Positions 7,234 through 14,387 of a DNA stretch of 14,387 nt are shown in pieces. The translations under genes and the position numbers were made by a program. The DNA comes from DATJUF01 sp035524095 (GTDB lineage Bacteria; Desulfobacterota; Binatia; Binatales; Binataceae), in the NCBI GenBank assembly GCA_035524095.1, contig DATKPK010000194.1, forward strand, positions 1 to 14,387, in the 5' to 3' direction. Below the pieces are notes generated by a model that ran no database searches, had not been told where the DNA came from, and worked only from the letters and a program-made list of their open reading frames with translations. The stretch's first letter is position 1, and each line of letters opens with the position of its first letter.

Positions 7234-8520
7234 ATGGATGATTCCGTTACACATACCGCACGGGACCTGGAGCGGACGATCGGCCGTGGACGTGTTCGGC
7301 TGCCCCATTACGAGAGCCGCGCGGCGCAAGTCATTGTCGAGCCGGAAAACCTCGACGAGACGATGGAACTCGTGCGCAAATGCGAACGGGACGGCCTCGC
7401 CCTCGCTCCCTTCGGTGCCGCTCGTACTCTCGCGCAGATTCGCTCTGCGCCGGTCGAACTAGGTATCTCATTGTCTCGGCTCGATCGGATCATCGCCTAC
7501 GCCTCCGATGACATGACGATTACCGTCGAAGCCGGGTTGACGCTGGCGGCGCTCAATATGCACACGCTTACTCACAGGCAGCGGCTGGCCGTGGACCCTC
7601 CGCGACCGGAGTTGACCACCGTCGGCGCGCTCATCGCCGGCGCTCGGTCCGGTCCGCTTCGTATGTCGGAAGGCACCGTGCGTGACCTCCTGATTGGTGT
7701 GCGCTTCGTCGGCCATCAAGGACGGCTGATCCATGGCGGTGGCAGCGTCGTCAAAAATGTCGCCGGCTATGATTTGATGAAGGTTATGACCGGCTCTCAC
7801 GGTACGCTCGGTGTCATCACCGAAGCGACCTTCAGGTTGCGCCCGCTACCCACGAATTACACGCTGGCTTGCGGCAAATACGGCGCTCGGGCCGAAGCGT
7901 TGGCCGCAGCGATGCGCCTGCGCGAACTCGCCCCGATGGTTCACCTTGAAGTTATGAGCGGTATCGGCGCCCGTTCGCTCGGCTTTGAGGACGATTTTGT
8001 GGTGATCGCGGGATTGGCGGGCAGCGAGCCGGAAGTTGCCCATCTGCGCGATCAGGTTAGTCGCGTGCTTGACGGCGTGGTCTTCACCAACGCTGCAGAA
8101 GCGATTAGGACCTATGAACGGCTGCGTGACTTCATCGATCATGAAAACGCCACCGGTACTGTCGTCGCCGAAATCGCAGTCCCCCAGATAGAGTTGCCCC
8201 GCGTGCTTGAAGCGTGTGGCAGCGGGTTTCGCGCCCATGTCGGCAACGGTGTCGCGGAATTATTTGTTGGCTTGCCGGCGCCTGGCCTCAACGGAGATTC
8301 CCCACTGGCCGACCCATATGCGACGATCTCCCGGTGGCGCCAGGCCACTCACGATGCTCGCGGTATTCTGCGCGTGCTGCGGCTCCCACCTGACGCTCGC
8401 TCGCGAGTCGCGATATTTGACGATCCTCCACCGGCCGCTTTCAAGCTGATGCGCCGCCTTAAGGCTGCGTTCGATCCACGCGGAATTTTCAACCCCGGTT
8501 CATTCGTCGGAGGTCTCTAG
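7234..8520 (+). CDS. glcE: Glycolate oxidase, FAD-binding subunit GlcE
   Basis: GlcE is the second flavin-binding subunit of glycolate oxidase and is needed for activity in E. coli. This 428-residue protein has the GlcE hallmark block GGSVVKNVAGYDLMKVM followed by TGSHGTLGVITEATFRLRPLP (about 169-206), preceded by the segment with SGPLRMSEGTVRDLLIG (139-155). It ends in the family's FDPRGIFNPG (413-422). It is longer than the roughly 350 residues of E. coli GlcE. The region equivalent to the FAD pyrophosphate loop reads APFGAARTLAQ (58-68), lacking the glycine-rich GGGT form of related oxidases; the E. coli subunit also departs from that form, so function need not be lost. The start ATG at 7234 has no strong ribosome binding site. 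Translation may be coupled to glcD (33 bases upstream) and leads into glcF 8 bases downstream. Confidence 0.93.
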   Translation: MDDSVTHTARDLERTIGRGRVRLPHYESRAAQVIVEPENLDETMELVRKCERDGLALAPFGAARTLAQIRSAPVELGISLSRLDRIIAYASDDMTITVEAGLTLAALNMHTLTHRQRLAVDPPRPELTTVGALIAGARSGPLRMSEGTVRDLLIGVRFVGHQGRLIHGGGSVVKNVAGYDLMKVMTGSHGTLGVITEATFRLRPLPTNYTLACGKYGARAEALAAAMRLRELAPMVHLEVMSGIGARSLGFEDDFVVIAGLAGSEPEVAHLRDQVSRVLDGVVFTNAAEAIRTYERLRDFIDHENATGTVVAEIAVPQIELPRVLEACGSGFRAHVGNGVAELFVGLPAPGLNGDSPLADPYATISRWRQATHDARGILRVLRLPPDARSRVAIFDDPPPAAFKLMRRLKAAFDPRGIFNPGSFVGGL

Positions 8521-8528
8521 CCCGCTCG

Positions 8529-9884
8529 ATGTCATCAACTGCGACTTCGCCTGAAACCACACCGATGGAAGCCACGGATGCAATTGTGCCGAACGTCGTG
8601 AACCCCGGTGTTGTGTCCGAGCACCCCGCCCATGACGTGGTCGATTACGAGCTTCTGTTCGATTGCGTCCACTGCGGACTTTGTCTCGAATCCTGTCCGA
8701 CTTACGCCGTGACCCGCGCTGAAATGGACTCGCCGCGCGGCCGTATCTATCTGATGAAGGCTCTGGCCGACGGTACGCTTGCGCTCGATCACGACGCCGT
8801 GCGCCATCTCGACCTTTGCCTGGAGTGCCGTGGATGCGAAACCGCATGCCCCTCTGGCGTCCATTACGGCAAGCTGATCGAAAAGGCTCGAGTCTATATC
8901 GAGGACAACTATCGGCGATCATTTGGCGAGCGCCTGCGCAACCGGATGATTGGCGCGATCTTTCCTTTTCCGCGTCGGCTCCGCCTCCTGCTGGCACCGC
9001 TCGCGCTTGCTGAGCGCTTGGGGTTGCGTCCCGTGATTGAATGGCTCACGCCCGGCTCATTCCGCGAATGGCTCCCTTTGCTGCCGCCGCTCAGAGATCG
9101 GAAGCGTATATTGTCTCGCACCAACGATGATAATCTAGCGGCCGCCCCTGGCTCGGCCGTCGTCCATCACGGATGCATCGCGCAGGTGCTCACCCCCTCA
9201 GAGAATTACAATACCGAAAGAGCGCTCGCGACAGCCGGTTATAAAATCGTTCGTCTCGATCGCACGGTATGCTGTGGGGCGCTCGACCTTCACCACGGCA
9301 ATCGTGAACGCGCGCTCAAATTCGCCCGCGCCAATGTCCGCGCTTTCGTCCAATCCGGCGCCGACAAAATTCTCTCCGCCGCTTCCGGCTGTGCTGCCGT
9401 CATCGCCGCTTATGGCGACCTCCTCAAGGATGATGCGGCGTTCGCGGAGGACGCACGCCGCGTATCGGCGGACGTCGGTGACTTGAGTTCACTGTTATTG
9501 GCGGGTGAGCAACCAGTTGCTCGGCACCTTGACGTTACCGTGACCTATCACGACTCGTGTCATCTGGCGCATGGCCTTGGCATCCGCGAGACTCCGCGCG
9601 CGCTCCTGCGCTCGATTCCAGGTGTAAGACTCGTCGAGATGGTCGACTCCGACCTATGTTGCGGTTCGGCGGGCAGCTACAACCTGACCGAAACTGCGAT
9701 GGCGCAAGAATTGGTCAAGCGCAAGGCTGACAATATCGAAGCGACTGGCGCCGAGTATGTCGTGCTCGGCAATCCCGGATGCGAGCTCCAGATTGCTGCT
9801 GAACTGCGCAAGCGCGGCGCGCGAATCCGCGTCATTCACTTGGCCGATTTTCTCGCCCTTGCCGCCAACGGTGATCCCAATTAG
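8529..9884 (+). CDS. glcF: Glycolate oxidase, iron-sulfur subunit GlcF
   Basis: GlcF carries electrons from the GlcD flavin to the quinone pool. The 451-residue product has two 4Fe-4S ferredoxin motifs: CVHCGLCLESCP (Cys46, 49, 52, 56) and CLECRGCETACP (Cys97, 100, 103, 107). These are followed by the two cysteine-rich CCG domains of the heterodisulfide-reductase/GlcF family. The first has HHGC (Cys216), CCGALDLHHG (Cys248-249) and SGC (Cys288); the second has YHDSCHLAHG (Cys344), DLCCGSAGSYNL (Cys377-378) and GNPGC (Cys418). All expected cysteines are present. A GGAGG at 8509-8513 inside the glcE end is 15 bases from the ATG, rather far. An alternative ATG at 8565 would give an N-terminus closer in length to E. 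coli GlcF. It is the last gene of glcDEF; no clear terminator follows. Confidence 0.95.
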   Translation: MSSTATSPETTPMEATDAIVPNVVNPGVVSEHPAHDVVDYELLFDCVHCGLCLESCPTYAVTRAEMDSPRGRIYLMKALADGTLALDHDAVRHLDLCLECRGCETACPSGVHYGKLIEKARVYIEDNYRRSFGERLRNRMIGAIFPFPRRLRLLLAPLALAERLGLRPVIEWLTPGSFREWLPLLPPLRDRKRILSRTNDDNLAAAPGSAVVHHGCIAQVLTPSENYNTERALATAGYKIVRLDRTVCCGALDLHHGNRERALKFARANVRAFVQSGADKILSAASGCAAVIAAYGDLLKDDAAFAEDARRVSADVGDLSSLLLAGEQPVARHLDVTVTYHDSCHLAHGLGIRETPRALLRSIPGVRLVEMVDSDLCCGSAGSYNLTETAMAQELVKRKADNIEATGAEYVVLGNPGCELQIAAELRKRGARIRVIHLADFLALAANGDPN

Positions 9885-10057
9885 CGTGTTGGCCGACCGG
9901 CCATCGCATCCCGTTCGAGCTCGGCTCGGCAAGCTGAAATCGCAGTTGCGGTCTCGCGCGCCATCCAATCTCTCTCCAGTCAAAGCCGTGATTGTGCAAT
10001 GAACGGCTGTCCTTTGCATTCCAGAAGCAACCAGCGCTACGTTTCGTAAGGAGTCAT

Positions 10058-10083
10058 TCTGGAGCATCGCTGATAACTCCAGA
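10058..10083. promoter_or_regulatory. Inverted repeat upstream of the CoA-transferase
   Basis: TCTGGAG (10058-10064) and CTCCAGA (10077-10083) form a perfect 7-base inverted repeat with a 12-base spacer, 29 bases before the CoA-transferase ATG. A third TCCAGA half-site is at 10020-10025. It could be a regulator site or a hairpin in the mRNA leader. The remaining 228-base gap after glcF holds only a small TGGCC-GACC-GGCCA hairpin (9890-9903) without a T-run, and no other feature I can support. Confidence 0.3.
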
Positions 10084-10112
10084 CTGAAACCCGTTCCACA
10101 GGAGCCAGAGCC

Positions 10113-11339
10113 ATGAGCATGAGCACGCCCAAACATCTACTCGACGGTTACAAGGTTCTCGACTTCACACAGTTTGTCGCCGGACCGACGGTCACCAAGC
10201 TGATGGCCGAGATGGGCGCTGAAATCATCAAGGTCGAACTTGCTCCGAGCGGCGACCTCTGCCGCAACTTCCCTTACATCAAGGACGGGCGCAGCGCTTA
10301 CTTCGTACAGCAGAATCGCGGCAAGATGAGCCTCTGCGTCGATGTCAAAAATCCTGCCGGTCACGCGATTGTGCGCGGGTTAATCCCGCAAGTTGATGTG
10401 CTCGTGCAGAACTATGCCCCCGGCGTCATTGGCCGGTTGGGCTTCGACTTCGAAACCGTCCGCTCCCTCAATCCGAAAATCGTCATGTGCTCGGTGTCGA
10501 CTTTCGGCCAATCCGGGCCGCTGGCGAACCAACCGGGTTACGATTTCATCGGGCAATCCTATGCGGGAGTGACATCGCTGAGCGGCGAGCCTGACGGCGA
10601 CTTTTATCCGCCTGCGCTCGCGATCGGTGATGTCTCGACCGGCGTCCATGCTTACGCCGCTGTCGTGACCGCGTTGTTGCATCGCGAACGCACGGGTGAA
10701 GGACAGCATCTCGATATTTCGCTGCTCGACTCCTATTTCCACTACCACGATATGGCGGTCGAGCTGGTCAGCGCGAGCCGAGGCGAGCGGCGCGTCGAAC
10801 GCATCGGCAACCAGATCGGCGCCCTGTCGCCGGCCGGCATCTTCCACTCGCGCACAGGCGCACTATGGATCTTCGCCTTCCAGGATAATCATTGGGCGTC
10901 GCTATGCCGCGCAATGGGCCGTGAAGAGTTGATTAACGATCCGCGTTGTCTCAACAACGTCGCCCGCGTCGCGAATCGGCCGCTCGTGAATGGCGCGATT
11001 AGTGATTGGCTGGCGAAATTTTCCAATCGCGATGCCGCAATCGCGGCCCTGCGCGAAGCGCGCATTCCCAACGCGCCCGTACTCACGGTCGAAGAAGCCA
11101 TGAACCATCCTCACATGATCGAGCGTGGGACGGTCCGCACGGTTCATGATCGAGTGATCGGCGATTTTCAGATCCCGGGTGTCCCGCTGCGCTTTTCAGC
11201 TTTCCCGCAGCCGCTCGAACTCGCAGCACCATTGCTCGGCGAGCATAATCGCCATGTTCTGCGCAATTATCTTGGTTATTCGACTGACGACATCCAGTGT
11301 CTCGAACGCGACGGTATCCTCCGCACCGCCCCCCATTGA
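10113..11339 (+). CDS. CaiB/BaiF family (class III) CoA-transferase
   Basis: Class III CoA-transferases move CoA between acyl-CoA thioesters and free carboxylates through an aspartyl anhydride. The 408-residue protein starts with the family's LDGYKVLDFTQFVAGPTVTKL and MAEMGAEIIKVE. It includes the R-N-R-G-K-like substrate-side motif as QNRGKMSLCVDVKNP (67-81), and the conserved NYAPGVIGRLGFDFETV (100-116). It has the catalytic aspartate in LAIGDVSTGVHA (Asp173), then ALLHRERTGEGQHLDISLLDS. The length is typical. AGGAG eight bases before the ATG supports the start. Substrate cannot be assigned: formyl/oxalyl-, succinyl/carnitine- and bile-acid-type members share this pattern. A link to oxalate or glyoxylate metabolism is conceivable from the upstream glc genes, but the 228-base gap argues against one operon. 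It ends just before a strong stem-loop. Confidence 0.92.
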   Translation: MSMSTPKHLLDGYKVLDFTQFVAGPTVTKLMAEMGAEIIKVELAPSGDLCRNFPYIKDGRSAYFVQQNRGKMSLCVDVKNPAGHAIVRGLIPQVDVLVQNYAPGVIGRLGFDFETVRSLNPKIVMCSVSTFGQSGPLANQPGYDFIGQSYAGVTSLSGEPDGDFYPPALAIGDVSTGVHAYAAVVTALLHRERTGEGQHLDISLLDSYFHYHDMAVELVSASRGERRVERIGNQIGALSPAGIFHSRTGALWIFAFQDNHWASLCRAMGREELINDPRCLNNVARVANRPLVNGAISDWLAKFSNRDAAIAALREARIPNAPVLTVEEAMNHPHMIERGTVRTVHDRVIGDFQIPGVPLRFSAFPQPLELAAPLLGEHNRHVLRNYLGYSTDDIQCLERDGILRTAPH

Positions 11340-11346
11340 AAAGAAA

Positions 11347-11375
11347 GGCCGCCGAGCCGTTTGCGCTCGGCGGTC
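11347..11375. terminator. Bidirectional stem-loop terminator between convergent genes
   Basis: An 11-base-pair stem (11347-11357 with 11365-11375, one G-U pair) encloses a 7-base loop and lies between the stop codons of the convergent CoA-transferase and hydrolase genes. The bases before it on the + strand are A-rich (AAAAGAAA), so on the minus strand the stem is followed by TTTCTTTT, a good Rho-independent terminator for the leftward hydrolase. On the + strand only a short CTTCC follows, so termination of the CoA-transferase transcript may be weaker. Confidence 0.75.
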
Positions 11376-11396
11376 TTCCATCCGTCTAGTAAGATT

Positions 11397-12113
11397 CTAG
11401 GCAAAGATCTCGCTGAAGAACTCCGTCATCGCCTTCCACGAGCGTTCGTCTGCCGTCTTGTTATATTTCAACCCGGGCATCCCAAGGCTATCGGCATCCG
11501 GATTCGTGAAACTATGAACCGTGCCGCCAAAGTTGATCAGCTCCCAGTTGGCACCCGCCTTGGTCATCTCGTCGATGAATCCCTTAATCTGGTCGGCCGG
11601 GACAAATGGGTCATCGTTGCCGGTGCACACCAGAATTTTCGCCTTGACTCCACCTGCGGCTGCCGGCCGTTGCGTCTGCAAGCCACCGTGGAAGGAAACG
11701 ATCCCGCTTAACGCTGCACCGTCGCGCGCCAGTTCCAGCGAGAATGTTCCACCCATGCAATAGCCTATCGACGCGAGGCGGCTTGCATCGACCTGCGGAA
11801 GTCCCGCGAGCGTCTTCAATGCCGAATGGGCTCGCGCGCGCAGCTTGTCAGGATTCTCGAACAGTGGTGTTGCCAACTTCATCGCTCCGGGTAAGTCCGT
11901 TGCAACAGCGCCATTGCCGTAGGGGTCGGCCGCGAGCGCCACATAACCGAGTTGTGCTAGCCTCTCAGCCTTCGTCTTTGCGTGTACTCCCAGTCCAAAC
12001 GCCTCAGGGTTGACTAATACGCCTGGCCGTTTGCCGGACTTCGTCTCGTCGTAATAGACCATGCCCTTCAGAGTTACGTCCCCATCCCGATATTCGATTG
12101 GTTCTGATTTCAT
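11397..12113 (-). CDS. Dienelactone hydrolase family protein
   Basis: The 238-residue cytosolic alpha/beta hydrolase has the Cys-type catalytic triad of dienelactone hydrolases: nucleophile Cys119 in GYCMGG, Asp168 in GNDDPFVP and His200 in GTVHSFTNP. Glu37 in VNPEAFGL corresponds to the conserved glutamate that activates the cysteine. True dienelactone hydrolase opens 4-carboxymethylenebutenolide in chlorocatechol degradation. Many relatives act on other esters, and no aromatic-degradation genes are nearby, so the substrate is open. The start is well supported by GGAG about nine bases before the ATG. The gene is leftward, probably with its own promoter in the gap that contains a short-chain dehydrogenase relic, and it ends at the strong terminator shared with the CoA-transferase. 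Confidence 0.9.
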   Translation of the reverse strand: MKSEPIEYRDGDVTLKGMVYYDETKSGKRPGVLVNPEAFGLGVHAKTKAERLAQLGYVALAADPYGNGAVATDLPGAMKLATPLFENPDKLRARAHSALKTLAGLPQVDASRLASIGYCMGGTFSLELARDGAALSGIVSFHGGLQTQRPAAAGGVKAKILVCTGNDDPFVPADQIKGFIDEMTKAGANWELINFGGTVHSFTNPDADSLGMPGLKYNKTADERSWKAMTEFFSEIFA

Positions 12114-12148
12114 TATCTTCGCTCCTCACCTAAAAAGTTCGTTCCGAT

Positions 12149-12214
12149 CTACGACAGAACGCTGCCGCCGTCCACCGTCAGCGTGATACATGTGAGAAAC
12201 TCCACTGCCGAAGA
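12149..12214 (-). pseudogene. C-terminal relic of a short-chain dehydrogenase/reductase
   Basis: In the gap between the hydrolase and the permease, the minus strand reads SSAVEFLTCI followed by TLTVDGGSVLS and a TAG stop at 12149-12151. The ending TLTVDGG-S-V-L matches the C-terminus of classical SDR enzymes (usually S-F-[IV]-T-G-x-T-L-x-V-D-G-G). Here the usual Gly after Thr is Cys. Upstream in this frame no Rossmann motif, catalytic Tyr-x-x-x-Lys or other SDR sequence remains; the similarity stops around 12214, before the permease begins at 12290. This is a remnant left by deletion of an SDR gene that once preceded the hydrolase on the same strand. It is too short to encode a protein. Confidence 0.65.
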
Positions 12215-12273
12215 GACTTGATGAAAGCGAAATGTACTGCTAGTCGGGGAAGCTAATTCTCGGCGGCAAACCT

Positions 12274-12286
12274 GTCCGTCGCGGAC
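12274..12286 (-). terminator. Small GC hairpin after the permease stop codon (weak terminator candidate)
   Basis: Immediately after the permease TAA, the sequence forms a perfect 5-base stem (GTCCG with CGGAC) around a 3-base loop. On the minus strand it is followed by only three T's, so it is at best a weak terminator or a stability element. Confidence 0.25.
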
Positions 12287-12287
12287 C

Positions 12288-14387
12288 TTATCCGCTACGG
12301 CGCTCGCCCAAGGCAACTGCGGGTTCGAAAACGTCAGCGTCAGCTGCTGGCGGGTTGGCCAATCGATCCGATCGCCCCGGTATTCGAAGCTGAGCGCCCC
12401 GCACTACTGTTGCCAATGGCAAGGACACCCTAACCGGTAAGATCACCAGGCTCAGGCCGCGTAACTGCAGCCATCGTAGTAGGTCGAGTGCGGTATGGTT
12501 ATGGAGAAAGCGGCTGAAGTAGCCGTCGAGTTCATCACTGAAGACTAATTGTCCCGCGAAGAATACCGCGTTTGGGAACTCGCGCACGACCTCGACGCAT
12601 AGTCGATGCAACTCTGTCACCACGTGGGCCCCAATCGTCGTTCTCAACTCCGCATGAAAGCCCAGGCTTGACGCGAGACTGCAATATTCCAGGACGTCAT
12701 CAGCTATCTGCTGTTCAAGTTGATGAACTTCTTCGGGACCACGCAACAAGGCTGAATCCACTTCGCCGACACTGACGAATACCATATTGCGGAATTCAGC
12801 TTGGAACAGGCGCGCGATCTTGGTTAGCGTCGCGAGCCCTAGCCCGTTGAAGCCATTGACGAGTATCACCGCGGTGGATGCCTGCGGATCGCGCACGGCC
12901 GGCTCTCTGCGCGCTGCCGAAAAAATCTCAGGCAAGACGTCGGCCTCCAACTGCTCAACCGCTTTCGCTACCAACTCATAATGACGGCGAACGAGGGCAC
13001 ATCCGGCAATCACAGCACTCGTGATCGCAATCGTCACCCATCCGCCTTCATGGAATTTCAGCGTCACCGTCAGGGTCAGGATCAAAGCTGTGAAGATGCA
13101 GCCAATACCATTAACGGCGAGCTTCCGCTTCCAGCCAGGAATTCGAGCGCGATCGCGCCACCACCGAACGCTCATCCCTAACTGCGATAGCGTAAACGTT
13201 ACGAATACGTTGATAGCGTATAGCACCACCAGCACACCGACGCGCGCCCGCGTGCCCGCCAGAACAAGCAATGCCGCGAGGCCCATCGCCAGCACGCCGT
13301 CCTGTGTTACCAGACGCTCGCTCAGGTTTGCGAAACGGCGCGGGACCCAGCGGTCAGTTGCCATCGTCGCCAGCACCTGCGGTCCGCCGACAAAACCCGT
13401 TTGCGCTGCGACGAACAGCAGGGCGCCCTCAGTAATCAAGGTGATCGTGACGATTGGCGCGCTGATGGAAAATCCGGCGATGCTCCACTGTCGCGTTAGG
13501 TTCTCAAACAACACCGCATTGAGCGTCTTGCCGTGCACCGGCTCCACTCCCGCTAGCAGATACGCAACCAGAATTCCGCCGGCGATAAAGGCCAACGACA
13601 CAGCCATGTAGAGCATCGTTCGCTTGCCCGTGACGGTGCGGGGTTCGCGCAGTATCGGCAGCCCGTTGCTGACCGCCTCGATACCCGTGTAGGTGCCGGC
13701 GCCCATGCTGTAAGCGCGAAAAAACACGATACCCAGGCCGATCACACCGAGCGCGCTGAATCCCTGATGCGCCTGACTGATCGCATCGTCCGCAATCAAT
13801 GGCAATTCAGGCGCGCGGCTCAGGAAAGCATACGCGACGAGCAGCGCATGCAGTCCAACGAACGCCAAAAAAATTGGCAGCAATGCGATCACAGACTCTT
13901 TGATTCCCCGAAGATTCATGGCGACCATCAGGATCACGACTGCAATCGCGAGCCAGAATTTGTAGGGCAACCATGAGACGGGCAAAAAGCTGAAAATCGC
14001 GTCGGCGCCACTTGCGATCGAAATTGCAACCGTTAGTACGTAATCGACGATCAGGGCGCATCCCGAGACTAGTCCTGGATATTTTCCCAGTAAGCGCGTT
14101 GCGACGATGTAACCGCCGCCTCCTGTCGGAAACTGATCGATCGTTTGTGAGTACGATGCTGAGATGATGAAGACCGTCAAGGCCATCAGTAGTGCTAGAA
14201 AAACTGCCAAATACTGATGCGGGCCTAGCGCCAGAAAAGCCTCCTCCGGACCATAACAAGACGAACTCAGGCCATCCGATCCGAGCCCTACCCATGCTAG
14301 GAAGGCGACCAGTGACAAACTATGGAAGATGCTCGGATCGCGGAGGTCGCGTGGTGGGCCGATAATGACGTTACTAAGAGTCCGGCG
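12288..14387 (-). CDS. KimA-like APC permease with C-terminal cytosolic domain (5' end outside window)
   Basis: The frame is open to the window edge, giving 699 visible residues. The upstream part reads IIGPPRDLRDPSIFHSLS, which looks like the normal N-terminus of this family, so the true start is just outside. A TTG at 14318 is internal. About 12 membrane segments fill the first two thirds. Residues known to matter for K+ in Bacillus KimA have counterparts: the Asp of GSDGLSSSCYG, Asp/Tyr/Thr of VDYVLTVAIS, and Thr/Glu of YTGIEAVSNG. FPTGGGGYIVA and MNLRGIKES are also characteristic. The last 200 residues form a soluble domain (TAVILVNGFNGLGLATLTKI, VFVSVGEVDSALLRG, VFFAGQLVF, LVILPVRV) with a universal-stress-protein-like strand/helix pattern. 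Likely role: proton-coupled uptake of potassium, or possibly an amino acid, at the inner membrane. A K+ role is inference from similarity. Confidence 0.88.
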   Translation of the reverse strand, partial: RRTLSNVIIGPPRDLRDPSIFHSLSLVAFLAWVGLGSDGLSSSCYGPEEAFLALGPHQYLAVFLALLMALTVFIISASYSQTIDQFPTGGGGYIVATRLLGKYPGLVSGCALIVDYVLTVAISIASGADAIFSFLPVSWLPYKFWLAIAVVILMVAMNLRGIKESVIALLPIFLAFVGLHALLVAYAFLSRAPELPLIADDAISQAHQGFSALGVIGLGIVFFRAYSMGAGTYTGIEAVSNGLPILREPRTVTGKRTMLYMAVSLAFIAGGILVAYLLAGVEPVHGKTLNAVLFENLTRQWSIAGFSISAPIVTITLITEGALLFVAAQTGFVGGPQVLATMATDRWVPRRFANLSERLVTQDGVLAMGLAALLVLAGTRARVGVLVVLYAINVFVTFTLSQLGMSVRWWRDRARIPGWKRKLAVNGIGCIFTALILTLTVTLKFHEGGWVTIAITSAVIAGCALVRRHYELVAKAVEQLEADVLPEIFSAARREPAVRDPQASTAVILVNGFNGLGLATLTKIARLFQAEFRNMVFVSVGEVDSALLRGPEEVHQLEQQIADDVLEYCSLASSLGFHAELRTTIGAHVVTELHRLCVEVVREFPNAVFFAGQLVFSDELDGYFSRFLHNHTALDLLRWLQLRGLSLVILPVRVSLPLATVVRGAQLRIPGRSDRLANPPAADADVFEPAVALGERRSG

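Noticed and set aside
9890..9903. TGGCC-GACC-GGCCA hairpin after glcF
   Set aside because: It has a short stem and no T-run follows. Not convincing as a terminator.
9901..10002. Short plus-strand continuation between glcF and the CoA-transferase as a small gene
   Set aside because: The available frame mostly overlaps glcF in another phase, has no ribosome binding site, and shows no conserved pattern.
13021..13611. Long plus-strand open frame of about 196 codons opposite the permease
   Set aside because: It has Ser/Thr/Arg-rich shadow composition, while the opposite strand encodes well-recognised membrane helices.
1..14387. Mobile element, CRISPR array, tRNA or rRNA
   Set aside because: Reading both strands I saw no transposase, integrase, regular spacer-repeat pattern, cloverleaf-like sequence or rRNA signature.

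Overview
The window is a GC-rich (by eye about 60%) bacterial chromosomal segment, densely packed with metabolic and transport genes. I see no phage, plasmid, transposase, CRISPR, tRNA or rRNA signature. The gene set combines an archaeal/fungal-type aspartate-semialdehyde dehydrogenase, a three-subunit glycolate oxidase, a CaiB/BaiF CoA-transferase and a KimA-like permease. It fits a soil or groundwater bacterium of an uncultured lineage, for example a former 'Deltaproteobacteria'/Binatota-like group or Acidobacteriota. That placement is a guess from gene style, not from a marker gene. No gap between genes exceeds about 230 bases.

Left part (1-2569): the 3' end of an alpha/beta hydrolase runs into the window on the + strand. 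Two small minus-strand genes follow, probably co-transcribed: a membrane-anchored protein built of exact 23-residue repeats and a Gly/His/Tyr-rich lipoprotein. Divergent from them is asd, whose product makes aspartate semialdehyde for Lys/Thr/Met synthesis.

Centre-left (2707-4367): a TetA-like DHA1 major facilitator is followed immediately by a small HemJ/CopD-like four-helix membrane protein. That second gene has no ordinary start codon where its conserved part begins.

Centre (4391-9884): a glycolate/glyoxylate module. A class V aminotransferase (alanine/serine-glyoxylate type) is transcribed leftward. The glycolate oxidase genes glcD-glcE-glcF are transcribed rightward from a shared 158-base divergent control region that holds an operator-like inverted repeat. 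GlcDEF would oxidise glycolate to glyoxylate and the aminotransferase would convert glyoxylate to glycine, giving a compact salvage route for C2 compounds.

Right part (9885-14387): a class III CoA-transferase on the + strand converges on a dienelactone-hydrolase-family gene, and a strong stem-loop between them can act as a bidirectional terminator. Upstream of the hydrolase lies the decayed C-terminal tail of a short-chain dehydrogenase. The window ends inside a large KimA-like APC permease with a C-terminal cytosolic domain; its 5' end lies outside.

I found no clearly novel multi-gene system. The best leads are the 23-residue-repeat protein with its lipoprotein neighbour, the SDR relic, the start-codon problem of the HemJ-like gene, and the operator-like repeat between the aminotransferase and glcD.
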